Assembly: GCA_028284285.1 (NCBI GenBank)
Contig: JANQSA010000065.1
Location: 1 to 64,000 of the forward strand
Reading direction: 5' to 3'
Length of the DNA stretch: 64,000 nucleotides
Origin: Croceivirga sp.
GTDB taxonomy: Bacteria > Bacteroidota > Bacteroidia > Flavobacteriales > Flavobacteriaceae
Shown piece by piece: positions 47,549 to 56,481 of the stretch (position 1 is its first letter; each line of letters starts with the position of its first letter). A model generated the notes under the pieces. That model searched no databases. It saw only the letters and a program-made list of their open reading frames with translations, and had not been told where the DNA came from. The position numbers and the translations under genes are program-made.

Positions 47549-48344
47549 TTTACTTTCAAGTATTTAGCATGTTATAAAGAAAAATTGTTACATCAGTTTT
47601 TTGAAAGAATTACCACGATTTGGCATTGCAACAATTTAAAGGTTAACTTCAAGGCCATCCTGATTTATAAAATACTAAAAGAGAAAAGCAACATCTCTTT
47701 CAGGGTGTCGGAAATTACCGGATAACGGGTTGGGGCACCTGTGAAAATTCCATGGTTCCTCTTATGCAAAGAGGATTTCCCACAAGGGTCATCATTACTT
47801 CAGAAATGGCATGACGCCTTCTGCTTTCGCCTTGTACTGCCATTACAAATGTTGTTTTGACGCACAAAACGGTCAAATACCTTAAAAAAATTGTCAAAAT
47901 CTTCTCCTTTCCTATTTAGAATCAATGCTTCTTATCCCGAACTGACGTTGTTTAGACGTACGAGGCCTTAGGCTTACAAAACTAAAGGGACTCCACGGCC
48001 CCAATTCTGAAATCTGCCTCTTAGATCAAAAAAGAGTTTGACACGTGACAGTAGCTATCCAAACCTTCTCTCCGTGATATCAGGAGGACCTCAGAGTAAT
48101 ACTTTTTCTTCTTTGAAGGTAAGGAGGCTCCACAAAAAAAATCAGGGCCAAGAAACCTTACTCCATAATTCCGAATGCAATGAAATGCATGTCCTATGCC
48201 AGCGGTTTTCAAAACAAAATCTTCCGAGCTTCCTTATCAAATTGATCAGAAAAACCCTTACAAATTGTAGCGATGATAATTAATTAAATGATAATTAAGA
48301 TTTAATCAATAGTGTTTAAAAAGGTGTGATTTTTTAGATTTTTT
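47549..48344. other. Non-coding region between the two susCD pairs
   Basis: About 800 bp without a recognisable gene. Short open frames exist (the longest about 80 codons) but none resembles a known protein or has a plausible start context. GC content is higher in the middle (about 47700-48200), which may mark a decayed gene or a small RNA; I could not identify either. Confidence 0.45.
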
Positions 48345-48376
48345 TTTGAATTATTAACATGAATTTAAGATTTTAG
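48345..48376 (+). promoter_or_regulatory. Candidate promoter of the second susCD pair
   Basis: TTTG (48345-48348), 20 bp, GATTTTAG (48369-48376), the same spacing and nearly the same sequence as at 42737-42768, and the same conserved leader up to the ATG. Confidence 0.5.
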
Positions 48377-48403
48377 CTTCTGGCTAATTCAAATAAATTT
48401 AAA

Positions 48404-51400
48404 ATGAGAACAAAATTAAATGGAATCTTAACGCTGTTTTTGGCGTTAACGATTCAGATTTCGTTTGCCCAGGAAAAAACATTGACAGGTAATGTCACTG
48501 ACCAAGATGGATTACCGTTACCTGGAGTAAACATTGTTGTTAATGGGACCTCAAATGGTACCCAAACGGATTTTGATGGCAATTATTCCATAGTCGTATC
48601 TGAGGGTCAAGTATTGGTTTTCACTTACTTAGGGTTAAGGACCACCAACAGGACCGTCGGAAGCGCCAATACGATTAATGTGCAAATGGATGTGGACGCC
48701 CAGGCATTGGAAGAAGTTGTACTTGTTGGGTTTGGTCAGACCAGTAAGGCAAGACTGACGGACAACGTTGCTTCCATTGCTTCGGAACAGATCAATGAAA
48801 TTCCGGTACCAAGTTTACAAAGCACTTTGGTGGGTAAAGCAGCAGGGGTGCAAATTACCCAAATTAATGGTAGGGGTGAAGCCGGAATCCAAGTTAGAGT
48901 AAGGGGGGTATCCACCATTACCGGTTCACAAGAGCCACTTTATGTAGTGGATGGGATACCTATTATTAACACAGATGAAAGTGTTAACGATTCGCCTATC
49001 AATCCTTTAATAGGTATTAACCCAGACGATATTGAATCTATAGAAATATTGAAGGACGCTTCCTCAGCAGCTATATATGGAGCTCGGGGAACCAATGGGG
49101 TAGTTTTGATTACTACTAAAAAAGGAAAGCAAGGAAAAACAACCGTATCCCTGAGGTCTTCTTATGGTGTGAGTAGAGCGACAAATACCAGAGAGTGGTT
49201 AAATACTGAGGAATATGTAGAACTCTTCACCGAAGCGGGTTTGAATGAAGGCTTTACCGAAGATGATGTAGCAGGCTTCTTTAACATTTTTGCGGAGAAT
49301 GAAGAAGACTGGCGTGATGGTTTAGTAGATACGGACTGGCAGGACCTTGCCTTGGTGGATGGAGAGGTACAGGATATAGGCGTGAGTGTATCTGGCGGTA
49401 ATGAAAAGACCCGTTTTTTCATCTCTACCGGATATAACAAAACAAATACGATAATACGCGGGAATCGAATAGAACGATACAGCCTTCGTGCCAATTTTGA
49501 CCACAACGTTTCCGATAGATTTAAAATTGGGATAAACAGTACCATATCAAAAACTCAAATTTCCCGATTGTCAAATGACAATGCGTTTGCCACACCGCTA
49601 CAGGCCATTGCTCAGATTCCCTTTACAAGACCCTATACGGATGATGGGGTCACCCCAAATGACGGAGCATTGTACTACAATTTCCTATTTCAAGAGTTCA
49701 ATGCGGACCACGATGCTAATGTTTGGAGAAACATTTTAAACCTGTTCGGAGAGTATCAAATCACTGATAATTTGAGGTTTAGGACAGAAATTGGTTATGA
49801 TCTAAACAATCAGGTGGAAGAACGTTTTTTTGGTAGTTTAACAGAATTTGCTTCTACTAATGGTTTTGCAGATGCCAATTCAGTACAGAACGAAAAATAT
49901 GTATTGAACAACTACTTTACCTATGATAATACCTTTGGTTCGGTAGACCTTAATGTTGTGGGTGGTATGTCCTTTGAACAAGATAATAGGGACCTTCAAT
50001 TTGTAGAAGGTCAGGATTTCCCGTCAGACGCGCTTCAGACGCTAAATAGTGCCGGGGAAATTGTTGGTGGCGGATCCAGCCGTACCTTTTTCAACTTCCT
50101 ATCCTATTTTGGAAGGGCCAATGCCACCATATTTGGCAAATATTTGCTGAAGGCGAGTGTAAGGGTAGATGGCTCTTCAAGGTTTGGAGAAGATAAACGT
50201 TACGGTACCTTCCCCGCTTTTTCAGGAGGTTGGATCGTTTCTGAAGAAAACTTTTTAAAGGGGAATAGGACATTGTCAAATTTAAAATTAAGAGCCAGTT
50301 GGGGATTGACCGGTAATGCTGAAATTGACAATTTTGCCAGTCGCACCTTGCTCGGCTCCAGAACGTATAATCAAAGTCCGGGGCTCTCTATAACCCAGTT
50401 GGGAGACCCTGAACTTAGTTGGGAAGAAACCACACAAACTAACTTTGGTATTGATTTAGGTTTCTTCAGCAATAGGATCACAGCTAGTTTGGATTACTAC
50501 ACCAAGATTACCGATGGTATTCTCTTGGATGTTCCGGTACCGTCAACTTCCGGGGTCGAAACGGTGGTTAGAAACTCTGGCGAGTTAGAAAACAAGGGGT
50601 TAGAATTTGTTTTGGACACTAAAAACATTATCAATGATAAGTTCACTTGGTCCACTTCTTTTAACATTGCAAAAAACGAGAACGAGGTTACTTCACTTCC
50701 CAATGATGCCGATATCATTTCTGGTCAAAATATTGCACGGGAAGGCGAGCCAATAGCTTCTTTTTTCTTAGTGGAATATGCAGGCGTGGATCCCGCTAAT
50801 GGTGATGCCCTTTTCGTTAGGAACACATTATTACCTGATGGTTCCAGAGACAGATCAACTACCAACAACTTTGGCGAGGCTTCCAGGGTTATTGCGGGAA
50901 ATCCATTCCCGGAAGTTATTGCTGGTCTAACGAATAATTTTACGTTCGCGAATTTTGACGCTTCTTTCACATTCCAGGGGCAATGGGGCGCCTCCATTTA
51001 TAATAATGGCGGAAGGTTCCAATCAGCCAGTGCAGACTTTTTTGACAATCAATCCAGGGATCAATTGCAAAGATGGCAACAACCCGGTGATATCACGGAT
51101 GTTCCACAAGTACGATTGTTTGGCGGTAACGGAACCCAGGCTTCCACAAGATATTTGGATGAAGCAGATTTCATCCGTCTCAGGAATTTGACCGTTGGAT
51201 ATACCTTCCCCTCTAAAATAACAGATAAGCTGAATATTCAGCGCTTGCGTCTTTATTTTACCGGTGTTAACTTATTGACATTTACGGACTACAATAGTTG
51301 GGACCCGGAGGCCACCGCTGACTTTAATGCCGACAATTCCTTGGCAGCTGGTATAGAATTTTATTCCGCTCCACCTGCGAAGACGTTCACATTTGGTTTC

Positions 51401-51415
51401 AACTTAGATTTTTAA
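48404..51415 (+). CDS. SusC/RagA-type TonB-linked outer-membrane transporter
   Basis: A 1003-residue SusC-like importer. It has a signal peptide ending IQISFAQ and a carboxypeptidase-regulatory-like domain (GNVTDQDGLPLPGVNIVVNG). The EEVVLVGFG box follows, then the plug with VQVRVRG-like IQVRVRGVSTITGSQEPLYV and the SusC-specific ILKDASSAAIYGARGTNGV. The barrel ends FTFGFNLDF. It retains the classical DASSAAIYGARG motif, which is altered (GAAAGTIYGAQGANG) in the first SusC. It is partnered by the SusD encoded 10 bp downstream. The substrate is unknown. Confidence 0.94.
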   Translation: MRTKLNGILTLFLALTIQISFAQEKTLTGNVTDQDGLPLPGVNIVVNGTSNGTQTDFDGNYSIVVSEGQVLVFTYLGLRTTNRTVGSANTINVQMDVDAQALEEVVLVGFGQTSKARLTDNVASIASEQINEIPVPSLQSTLVGKAAGVQITQINGRGEAGIQVRVRGVSTITGSQEPLYVVDGIPIINTDESVNDSPINPLIGINPDDIESIEILKDASSAAIYGARGTNGVVLITTKKGKQGKTTVSLRSSYGVSRATNTREWLNTEEYVELFTEAGLNEGFTEDDVAGFFNIFAENEEDWRDGLVDTDWQDLALVDGEVQDIGVSVSGGNEKTRFFISTGYNKTNTIIRGNRIERYSLRANFDHNVSDRFKIGINSTISKTQISRLSNDNAFATPLQAIAQIPFTRPYTDDGVTPNDGALYYNFLFQEFNADHDANVWRNILNLFGEYQITDNLRFRTEIGYDLNNQVEERFFGSLTEFASTNGFADANSVQNEKYVLNNYFTYDNTFGSVDLNVVGGMSFEQDNRDLQFVEGQDFPSDALQTLNSAGEIVGGGSSRTFFNFLSYFGRANATIFGKYLLKASVRVDGSSRFGEDKRYGTFPAFSGGWIVSEENFLKGNRTLSNLKLRASWGLTGNAEIDNFASRTLLGSRTYNQSPGLSITQLGDPELSWEETTQTNFGIDLGFFSNRITASLDYYTKITDGILLDVPVPSTSGVETVVRNSGELENKGLEFVLDTKNIINDKFTWSTSFNIAKNENEVTSLPNDADIISGQNIAREGEPIASFFLVEYAGVDPANGDALFVRNTLLPDGSRDRSTTNNFGEASRVIAGNPFPEVIAGLTNNFTFANFDASFTFQGQWGASIYNNGGRFQSASADFFDNQSRDQLQRWQQPGDITDVPQVRLFGGNGTQASTRYLDEADFIRLRNLTVGYTFPSKITDKLNIQRLRLYFTGVNLLTFTDYNSWDPEATADFNADNSLAAGIEFYSAPPAKTFTFGFNLDF

Positions 51416-51425
51416 AAAAATTATT

Positions 51426-52778
51426 ATGAAATATTTTAATTTACTCCTGATATTCTCGATATCCATTTTGTTTACTGGATGTGATGACAATTTGGAATTA
51501 GAGCCTGCCCAAAGTTTAACCCCGGGAGCGGTGCTCACGGACGAAGGGAACATGCAGAACTTATTGATTGCAGCTTATGATTTTGCTGGTCAAGACGAAG
51601 TGCTTTCCGGTCAATCCCAGCTTGCCTCCGAATTATTGGCAAACGAAGGGGAGTTGGCTTGGAGGGGTACTTTTGCTGATCCCGCTGAATTTAACAGAAA
51701 GGAAATGACTGCACCGAACTTTTTTGTAGAACGCTTTTGGGAACTGGGTTATGCAGGTATCAATCAAGCTAATATTATTCTGAACAATTTGGACATTATC
51801 ACTGATTCTGCCGAAAGCGCAAGAATTGAAGGTGAAGCCAAATTTATCAGAGGTACGCTATACTTTGAACTTGCACGGTTTTTTGCCCTTCCCTACCAGG
51901 CCGGTGCCACAAATTCACAACTAGGTCTGCCCATACAATTGGATGGAGTGGTAGACGCAGGTGCAATCACTTTTCCTACCAGAAGCACCTTAGAGGAGGT
52001 ATACAATCAAGCTATCAGTGATTTAAATGACGCGTACAATTTGTTACCTGCTTCCAATGGCGTATTTGCGGACCGCTATTCTGCACAGGGTGTTCTGGCC
52101 AGATTGTATCTTCAACAAGGGAATTACGCCGCCGCAAGGGATGCTGCGAATGATGTTCTAACCAATAGTGGACATTCATTGGCAGCCACATACGCAGCAG
52201 CTTTTAACAATGATTCTGATGGTGTAGAGGACATTTTTATGTGGCAGATAACCACCCAGGATGGTGTTAACGACTTTAATACTTTTTGGTCTACACGGGA
52301 TTTTGGAGGACGTTCAATCACAGGAGATATTACTGTAGAGGCTCCTTATTTTAACTTGTTTACAGCACCAGATGACCGGTCTACTTTCTTTTATGAAGGT
52401 AGTGGTACAACTTTAACAACTAAATGGCAGTCACAGTTTGCCAATGTGCCCTACCTGAGAATTGGTGAAATGCACCTGATAAGAGCAGAGAGCAATTTCA
52501 GATTGGGTACTTCTACCGGTCTTTCTGCGGAAGATGAGATCAATGCATTACGGGGTCGCTCCAACGCAACTCCAATTACCGGGATAACGCTTCAGGATAT
52601 TTTGGACGAACGCAGACGTGAACTGGGTTTTGAAGGTCATACTTTGCATGATGGTAAAAGATTGCAGTTGACCATAGACGGTTTTGCATTTAATGATGAT
52701 TTGCTTGTTTTTCCTATTCCACAGCGTGAGTTGGATGCCAACCCGGATCTACAACCTAATCCAGGTTATAGCAATTAA
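51426..52778 (+). CDS. SusD/RagB-type nutrient-binding lipoprotein
   Basis: A 450-residue surface lipoprotein with lipobox ILFTGC (C19). It has the SusD helical repeats, including IEGEAKFIRGTLYFELARFF, FADRYSAQGVLARLYLQQGN and YLRIGEMHLIRAESNFRLG, and the C-terminal LDERRRELGFEGHTLHDGKR with a closing FPIPQRELDANPDLQPNPGY. That set matches the canonical RagB/SusD fold more closely than the first SusD does. It pairs with the SusC encoded at 48404 and ends before a terminator. Confidence 0.94.
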   Translation: MKYFNLLLIFSISILFTGCDDNLELEPAQSLTPGAVLTDEGNMQNLLIAAYDFAGQDEVLSGQSQLASELLANEGELAWRGTFADPAEFNRKEMTAPNFFVERFWELGYAGINQANIILNNLDIITDSAESARIEGEAKFIRGTLYFELARFFALPYQAGATNSQLGLPIQLDGVVDAGAITFPTRSTLEEVYNQAISDLNDAYNLLPASNGVFADRYSAQGVLARLYLQQGNYAAARDAANDVLTNSGHSLAATYAAAFNNDSDGVEDIFMWQITTQDGVNDFNTFWSTRDFGGRSITGDITVEAPYFNLFTAPDDRSTFFYEGSGTTLTTKWQSQFANVPYLRIGEMHLIRAESNFRLGTSTGLSAEDEINALRGRSNATPITGITLQDILDERRRELGFEGHTLHDGKRLQLTIDGFAFNDDLLVFPIPQRELDANPDLQPNPGYSN

Positions 52779-52799
52779 ATAAGAGATATATTTTTCCTC

Positions 52800-52828
52800 A
52801 AAAGCCCGTCTTAAAATGACGGGCTTTT
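52800..52828 (+). terminator. Terminator of the second susCD pair
   Basis: AAAAGCCCGTC, 7-nt loop, GACGGGCTTTT followed by TCTG. The stem is 11 bp and perfect. It lies 22 bp after the stop and 16 bp before the next start. Confidence 0.9.
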
Positions 52829-52843
52829 CTGTATCTTTTTCCT

Positions 52844-53581
52844 GTGAAAAGAACAGATGTAATCTTCGGACTCCGGGCTATTATAGAATCAGTAGAAGCG
52901 GAAAAACCAATCAACAAGGTTTTTCTTCAAAAAGGACTTTCTGGAGAACTATATAAACAACTGGAATCTCTGGTAAGAAAAAAAAAGATTCCAGTTTCTT
53001 ATGTCCCCCCGGAAAAGCTCAATAAACTAAGCCCAAATAACCATCAAGGTGCTGTTGCTTTAATTTCCCCGGTCGCATTTCAGGATTTTAACGAGTTGAT
53101 GGGGCAGGTTTTTAACACAACAAAAAAACCACTTTTACTTTTACTTGACCAGGTAACTGATGTGCGAAATTTTGGAGCAATTATCAGAAGTGCAGAATGC
53201 GCAGGTGTCCATGGAATAATAGTCCCTAAAACCGGGTCGGCCCCAATTAATAGTGATACCGTTAAGACTTCAGCTGGAGCTGTATTTAATATACCAATTG
53301 CAAAGGTAGACCACCTTAAAGATGCCATTTACTATTTGCAAGGCTCCGATATTCAAACCGTTGCTGCTACGGAAAAAACAGAACAAACCCTTTATTCCGT
53401 TGACCTTACCAAACCTACCGCTATAATTTTAGGGGCGGAAGACAAGGGAATTTCTCCTGCAATTTTGAAATTGGTAGACCAAAAAGCTAAACTACCGTTA
53501 TTGGGCAATATCGAATCATTGAATGTGTCGGTGGCCTGTGGCGTATTTCTGTATGAGGTGGTCAGACAGCGTATGATTTAG
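52844..53581 (+). CDS. rlmB: 23S rRNA (guanosine-2251-2'-O)-methyltransferase, SPOUT family
   Basis: A 245-residue TrmH/SpoU-type RNA 2'-O-methyltransferase. An N-terminal substrate-binding domain (FGLRAIIESVEAEKPINKVF) precedes the knotted SPOUT domain: motif 1 VTDVRNFGAIIRSAECAGVH, motif 2 AIILGAEDKGISP and motif 3 PLLGNIESLNVSVACGVFLY. The start is GTG at 52844, which gives the family length and N-terminus; no ATG is near. It overlaps the convergent rhomboid gene by 4 bp. RlmB is the closest named member; another TrmH-type target is possible. Confidence 0.88.
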   Translation: MKRTDVIFGLRAIIESVEAEKPINKVFLQKGLSGELYKQLESLVRKKKIPVSYVPPEKLNKLSPNNHQGAVALISPVAFQDFNELMGQVFNTTKKPLLLLLDQVTDVRNFGAIIRSAECAGVHGIIVPKTGSAPINSDTVKTSAGAVFNIPIAKVDHLKDAIYYLQGSDIQTVAATEKTEQTLYSVDLTKPTAIILGAEDKGISPAILKLVDQKAKLPLLGNIESLNVSVACGVFLYEVVRQRMI

Positions 53582-54300
53582 TCTTTTTCTTTTTTATAGT
53601 GGTATTTGATTGAAATCTTTTTGTCATCCGCCCCACTTGTGTTCTCTATAAAATTGCCATCTTCGTCAAAATGTTTCATAAACTCGTCTTGTTCTTCGTT
53701 GTAATCCTCTCTTTCCCATGCAAACTTTTTCTCTGCTGGCACGGTCGATTTCACGATAAAGGCCAGTAAGAGTCCCGTAAGAAAACCCGAGAGATGTCCT
53801 TCCCATGAGATACCTTCCTCAATGGGAAAAATATACCATAGCATCCCCCCGTAAATAAACACCACTGCAAGTGATAAGGCAATCAACCGGTAATGCTTGG
53901 TCATTACTCCTTTAAAAAAGATAAAACTGGCCAATACATAAATAATTCCGCTGGCGCCAATGTGGTAACTCTCTCTTCCAATACTCCAGGTTAACAGCCC
54001 GGAAATTAACCAGCCCAAAAGAAGAACTTTCCAGGCCTTTGGCCTGTAAAAATAAAAGAGGGCCAAACTTAGAATGGCTAAAGGGAAAGTATTATGATAC
54101 AAATGTTCTACTGAGCCATGGATCAACGGACTGAATAACACCCCTTTTAGTCCGCTAAGATGCCTTGGAAAAACACCGTACGCGTTTAAGTTTATACCTG
54201 CTTTCAACTCAACCCAAAACACAGTCCAAATCCCTAAAACGGCGAATAAAGGAACCAGTAATAATTCGAGAGAAAATTTGAAATATTGATTTTCCGACAT
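53578..54300 (-). CDS. Rhomboid-family intramembrane serine protease
   Basis: A 240-residue polytopic inner-membrane protein. The catalytic dyad is visible: S117 in HIGASGIIY and H169 in SWEGHLSGFLTG. The oxyanion-associated HLYHNTFPL carries H66, H69 and N70. About six membrane segments are followed by a hydrophilic C-terminal tail (AWEREDYNEEQDEFMKHFDE) on the cytoplasmic side. It would cleave membrane-anchored substrates, which are unknown. ATG 54300 is preferred over an in-frame TTG at 54318. Confidence 0.9.
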   Translation of the reverse strand: MSENQYFKFSLELLLVPLFAVLGIWTVFWVELKAGINLNAYGVFPRHLSGLKGVLFSPLIHGSVEHLYHNTFPLAILSLALFYFYRPKAWKVLLLGWLISGLLTWSIGRESYHIGASGIIYVLASFIFFKGVMTKHYRLIALSLAVVFIYGGMLWYIFPIEEGISWEGHLSGFLTGLLLAFIVKSTVPAEKKFAWEREDYNEEQDEFMKHFDEDGNFIENTSGADDKKISIKYHYKKEKD

Positions 54301-54381
54301 AATTCGTTTTAAGCACAACTAATGCGCCAAAGTTCCGAAAATTGACAAATGGTCATTTGCCGAAATCGCTATTTTTATAGC

Positions 54382-55659
54382 ATGAATGTCCCGTTAGCAG
54401 AAAGAATTCGCCCTAAAACCCTGGAGGCATACGTTAGCCAACAACATTTGGTAGGGAAAGATGGTGCCTTATATCAACACATACGATCCGGTATCCTTCC
54501 TTCAATGATATTCTGGGGCCCTCCGGGAACAGGCAAAACCACGCTAGCCACTATAATTGCCAATGAAAGCCAACGCCCTTTTTATACCTTAAGTGCCATT
54601 AGCAGCGGGGTGAAAGATGTACGCGAAGTAATAGATAAAGCCAAGCAAAGCGGTGGTCTCTTTACCTCCAAAAATCCTATCCTGTTTATTGATGAAATCC
54701 ATCGATTTAGTAAATCGCAACAGGATTCGCTTTTGGGAGCCGTGGAAAAAGGGTGGGTCACTCTGATTGGCGCCACGACAGAAAACCCAAGCTTCGAAGT
54801 AATCCCGGCCTTATTGTCACGCTGCCAGGTGTATGTGCTACATCCTTTTGGAATGGAAGATTTATTGGCACTGCTTCAACGGGCGATTTCAGTGGACACC
54901 TTTTTAAAAGACAAGCGCATTACGTTACAGGAAACTGAAGCTTTGTTACGCCTTTCCGGCGGCGATGGGAGAAAGCTATTAAACATCTTCGAACTTTTGG
55001 TAAACTCCGAAAAGACCGAAGAGGTAGTGATCACCAATCAGATGGTACTACAAAAAGTCCAAAAAAACACGGTATTATATGACAAAACCGGAGAGCAGCA
55101 TTACGATATTATTTCGGCATTCATCAAATCTATCCGCGGAAGTGATCCCAATGCGGCCGTGTACTGGTTGGCCAGGATGATTGAAGGGGGCGAGGATGTA
55201 AAGTTTATTGCGCGACGAATGCTTATTTTGGCTTCAGAAGACATAGGCAATGCCAACCCTACAGCACTGGTACTTGCCAATGCCACATTTCAGGCGGTAA
55301 CTACCATAGGTTATCCGGAGGCAAGAATCATCTTAAGTCAATGTGCTACCTATTTGGCAAGTTCTCCCAAAAGCAATGCCAGTTATTTGGCTATCGGCAA
55401 GGCTCAACAAAAAGTAAAGGAGACAGGGGACCTTGCTGTTCCTTTACACATTAGAAATGCCCCTACAAAACTGATGAAGGATCTTGGTTATGGAAAGGAG
55501 TATTACTACGCCCACGATTATGAAGACAATTTTGTAGAACAGGAATTCCTTCCCGAAGAGATTGCAGGAACCTCCTTTTACGAACCGGGCAATACTCCCA
55601 GGGAAAATGCCTTACGTGATTTTTTAAAAAAAAGATGGAAAGACAAATATGGCTTCTAG
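54382..55659 (+). CDS. rarA: Replication-associated recombination protein A (AAA+ ATPase)
   Basis: A 425-residue RarA/MgsA clamp-loader-like ATPase acting at stalled replication forks. Walker A is GPPGTGKTT (46-54) and Walker B LFIDEIHRF (101-109); sensor 1 lies in LIGATTENPSFEV. The C-terminal tetramerisation region includes KSIRGSDPNAAVYWLARMIE and the family's PLHIRNAPTKLMKDLGYG. ATG 54382 (MNVPLAERIRPKTL) is the family start; the frame is open 11 codons further upstream. It stops 4 bp past the stop of the convergent gene at 55656. Confidence 0.93.
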   Translation: MNVPLAERIRPKTLEAYVSQQHLVGKDGALYQHIRSGILPSMIFWGPPGTGKTTLATIIANESQRPFYTLSAISSGVKDVREVIDKAKQSGGLFTSKNPILFIDEIHRFSKSQQDSLLGAVEKGWVTLIGATTENPSFEVIPALLSRCQVYVLHPFGMEDLLALLQRAISVDTFLKDKRITLQETEALLRLSGGDGRKLLNIFELLVNSEKTEEVVITNQMVLQKVQKNTVLYDKTGEQHYDIISAFIKSIRGSDPNAAVYWLARMIEGGEDVKFIARRMLILASEDIGNANPTALVLANATFQAVTTIGYPEARIILSQCATYLASSPKSNASYLAIGKAQQKVKETGDLAVPLHIRNAPTKLMKDLGYGKEYYYAHDYEDNFVEQEFLPEEIAGTSFYEPGNTPRENALRDFLKKRWKDKYGF

Positions 55660-56468
55660 AACTTGATATTCAATTCTTTGGCTTTACTTCCTTTTTCATC
55701 AAATTCAATATACCACTTGCCATTCTCTTTGAAAACCACACCATTTTTACCTGCTTGGGATACCAAAAATACATTCGGGGCGGAGGTAGATTTTAAGATA
55801 TAAACCACGCTGGGGGTACTATCAACCAGTTGAAATCCATCTTCAATAGCTTGTGCATAAAGCAGCTTATTACCTTTGACACCCTTTACCGGAACTTTAG
55901 GCTTATTTTTGCCAACCACCGCGGTTTCATCGGTCTTTTTGCTTTCGGTTTTGGTAGTATTCGTGTTGGACTCCTCTTCTAAAGATTTAATGTCATCTTT
56001 AAAACTAACAGTTATTGGGGCTTGATTCCCTTCCTTTACTTCAGGTTCATAACTATAATTCAACATTCGCAAAGAACCAAAAGCCTCTGAAATCGCTTCT
56101 CTGTACGCCTGCTCAAATTCTTTTGTTTTAGTCTTTCCTTCCTGAGTCTCAAAAACCACTTTCCTATTGCAATCCACCAGAGAAAGTCTGGTTTTGGTAA
56201 TAAAAAGGGAAGATTCATCAATCAGGTTCACCCATAGTCCTAAACAAGGTTCAACTTCTAAATCGAGAGGAAAAGCACCTTCATACACCGCATTAAAGCC
56301 TTCTTGGGTAAATAAGTATTTTACTAGCGTACTTGTCCGGTACTGATTCTCCTTTTTGAAGATATCAAACTTTTTAGGGACAATAACATATTTGTAGTTG
56401 TTTAACTGTCCAAAAATGAGGGTGTTACCACTAAAAACCATTAGTAATAAAAATACAACTCTATTCAT
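55656..56468 (-). CDS. Exported flavobacterial protein of unknown function
   Basis: A 270-residue protein with a signal peptide ending TLIFGQ. The first 120 residues after it (NNYKYVIVPKKFDIFKKENQ, VKYLFTQEGFNAVYEGAFPL) form a domain seen in many Flavobacteriia exported proteins. A low-complexity Lys/Thr/Glu linker (about 160-200) leads to a C-terminal part with DGFQLVDSTPSVVYILKSTS and KNGVVFKENGKWYIEF. No enzyme motif. It is last in a three-gene minus-strand unit with the DUF5723 protein and a lipoprotein, separated by 13 bp, which suggests a joint role in the cell envelope. Confidence 0.75.
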   Translation of the reverse strand: MNRVVFLLLMVFSGNTLIFGQLNNYKYVIVPKKFDIFKKENQYRTSTLVKYLFTQEGFNAVYEGAFPLDLEVEPCLGLWVNLIDESSLFITKTRLSLVDCNRKVVFETQEGKTKTKEFEQAYREAISEAFGSLRMLNYSYEPEVKEGNQAPITVSFKDDIKSLEEESNTNTTKTESKKTDETAVVGKNKPKVPVKGVKGNKLLYAQAIEDGFQLVDSTPSVVYILKSTSAPNVFLVSQAGKNGVVFKENGKWYIEFDEKGSKAKELNIKF

Positions 56469-56481
56469 GCTCTAAACACTA

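Noticed and set aside
47715-47897. Minus-strand open frame of 60 codons between the susCD pairs
   Set aside because: No family resemblance, no start context, and its composition looks random.
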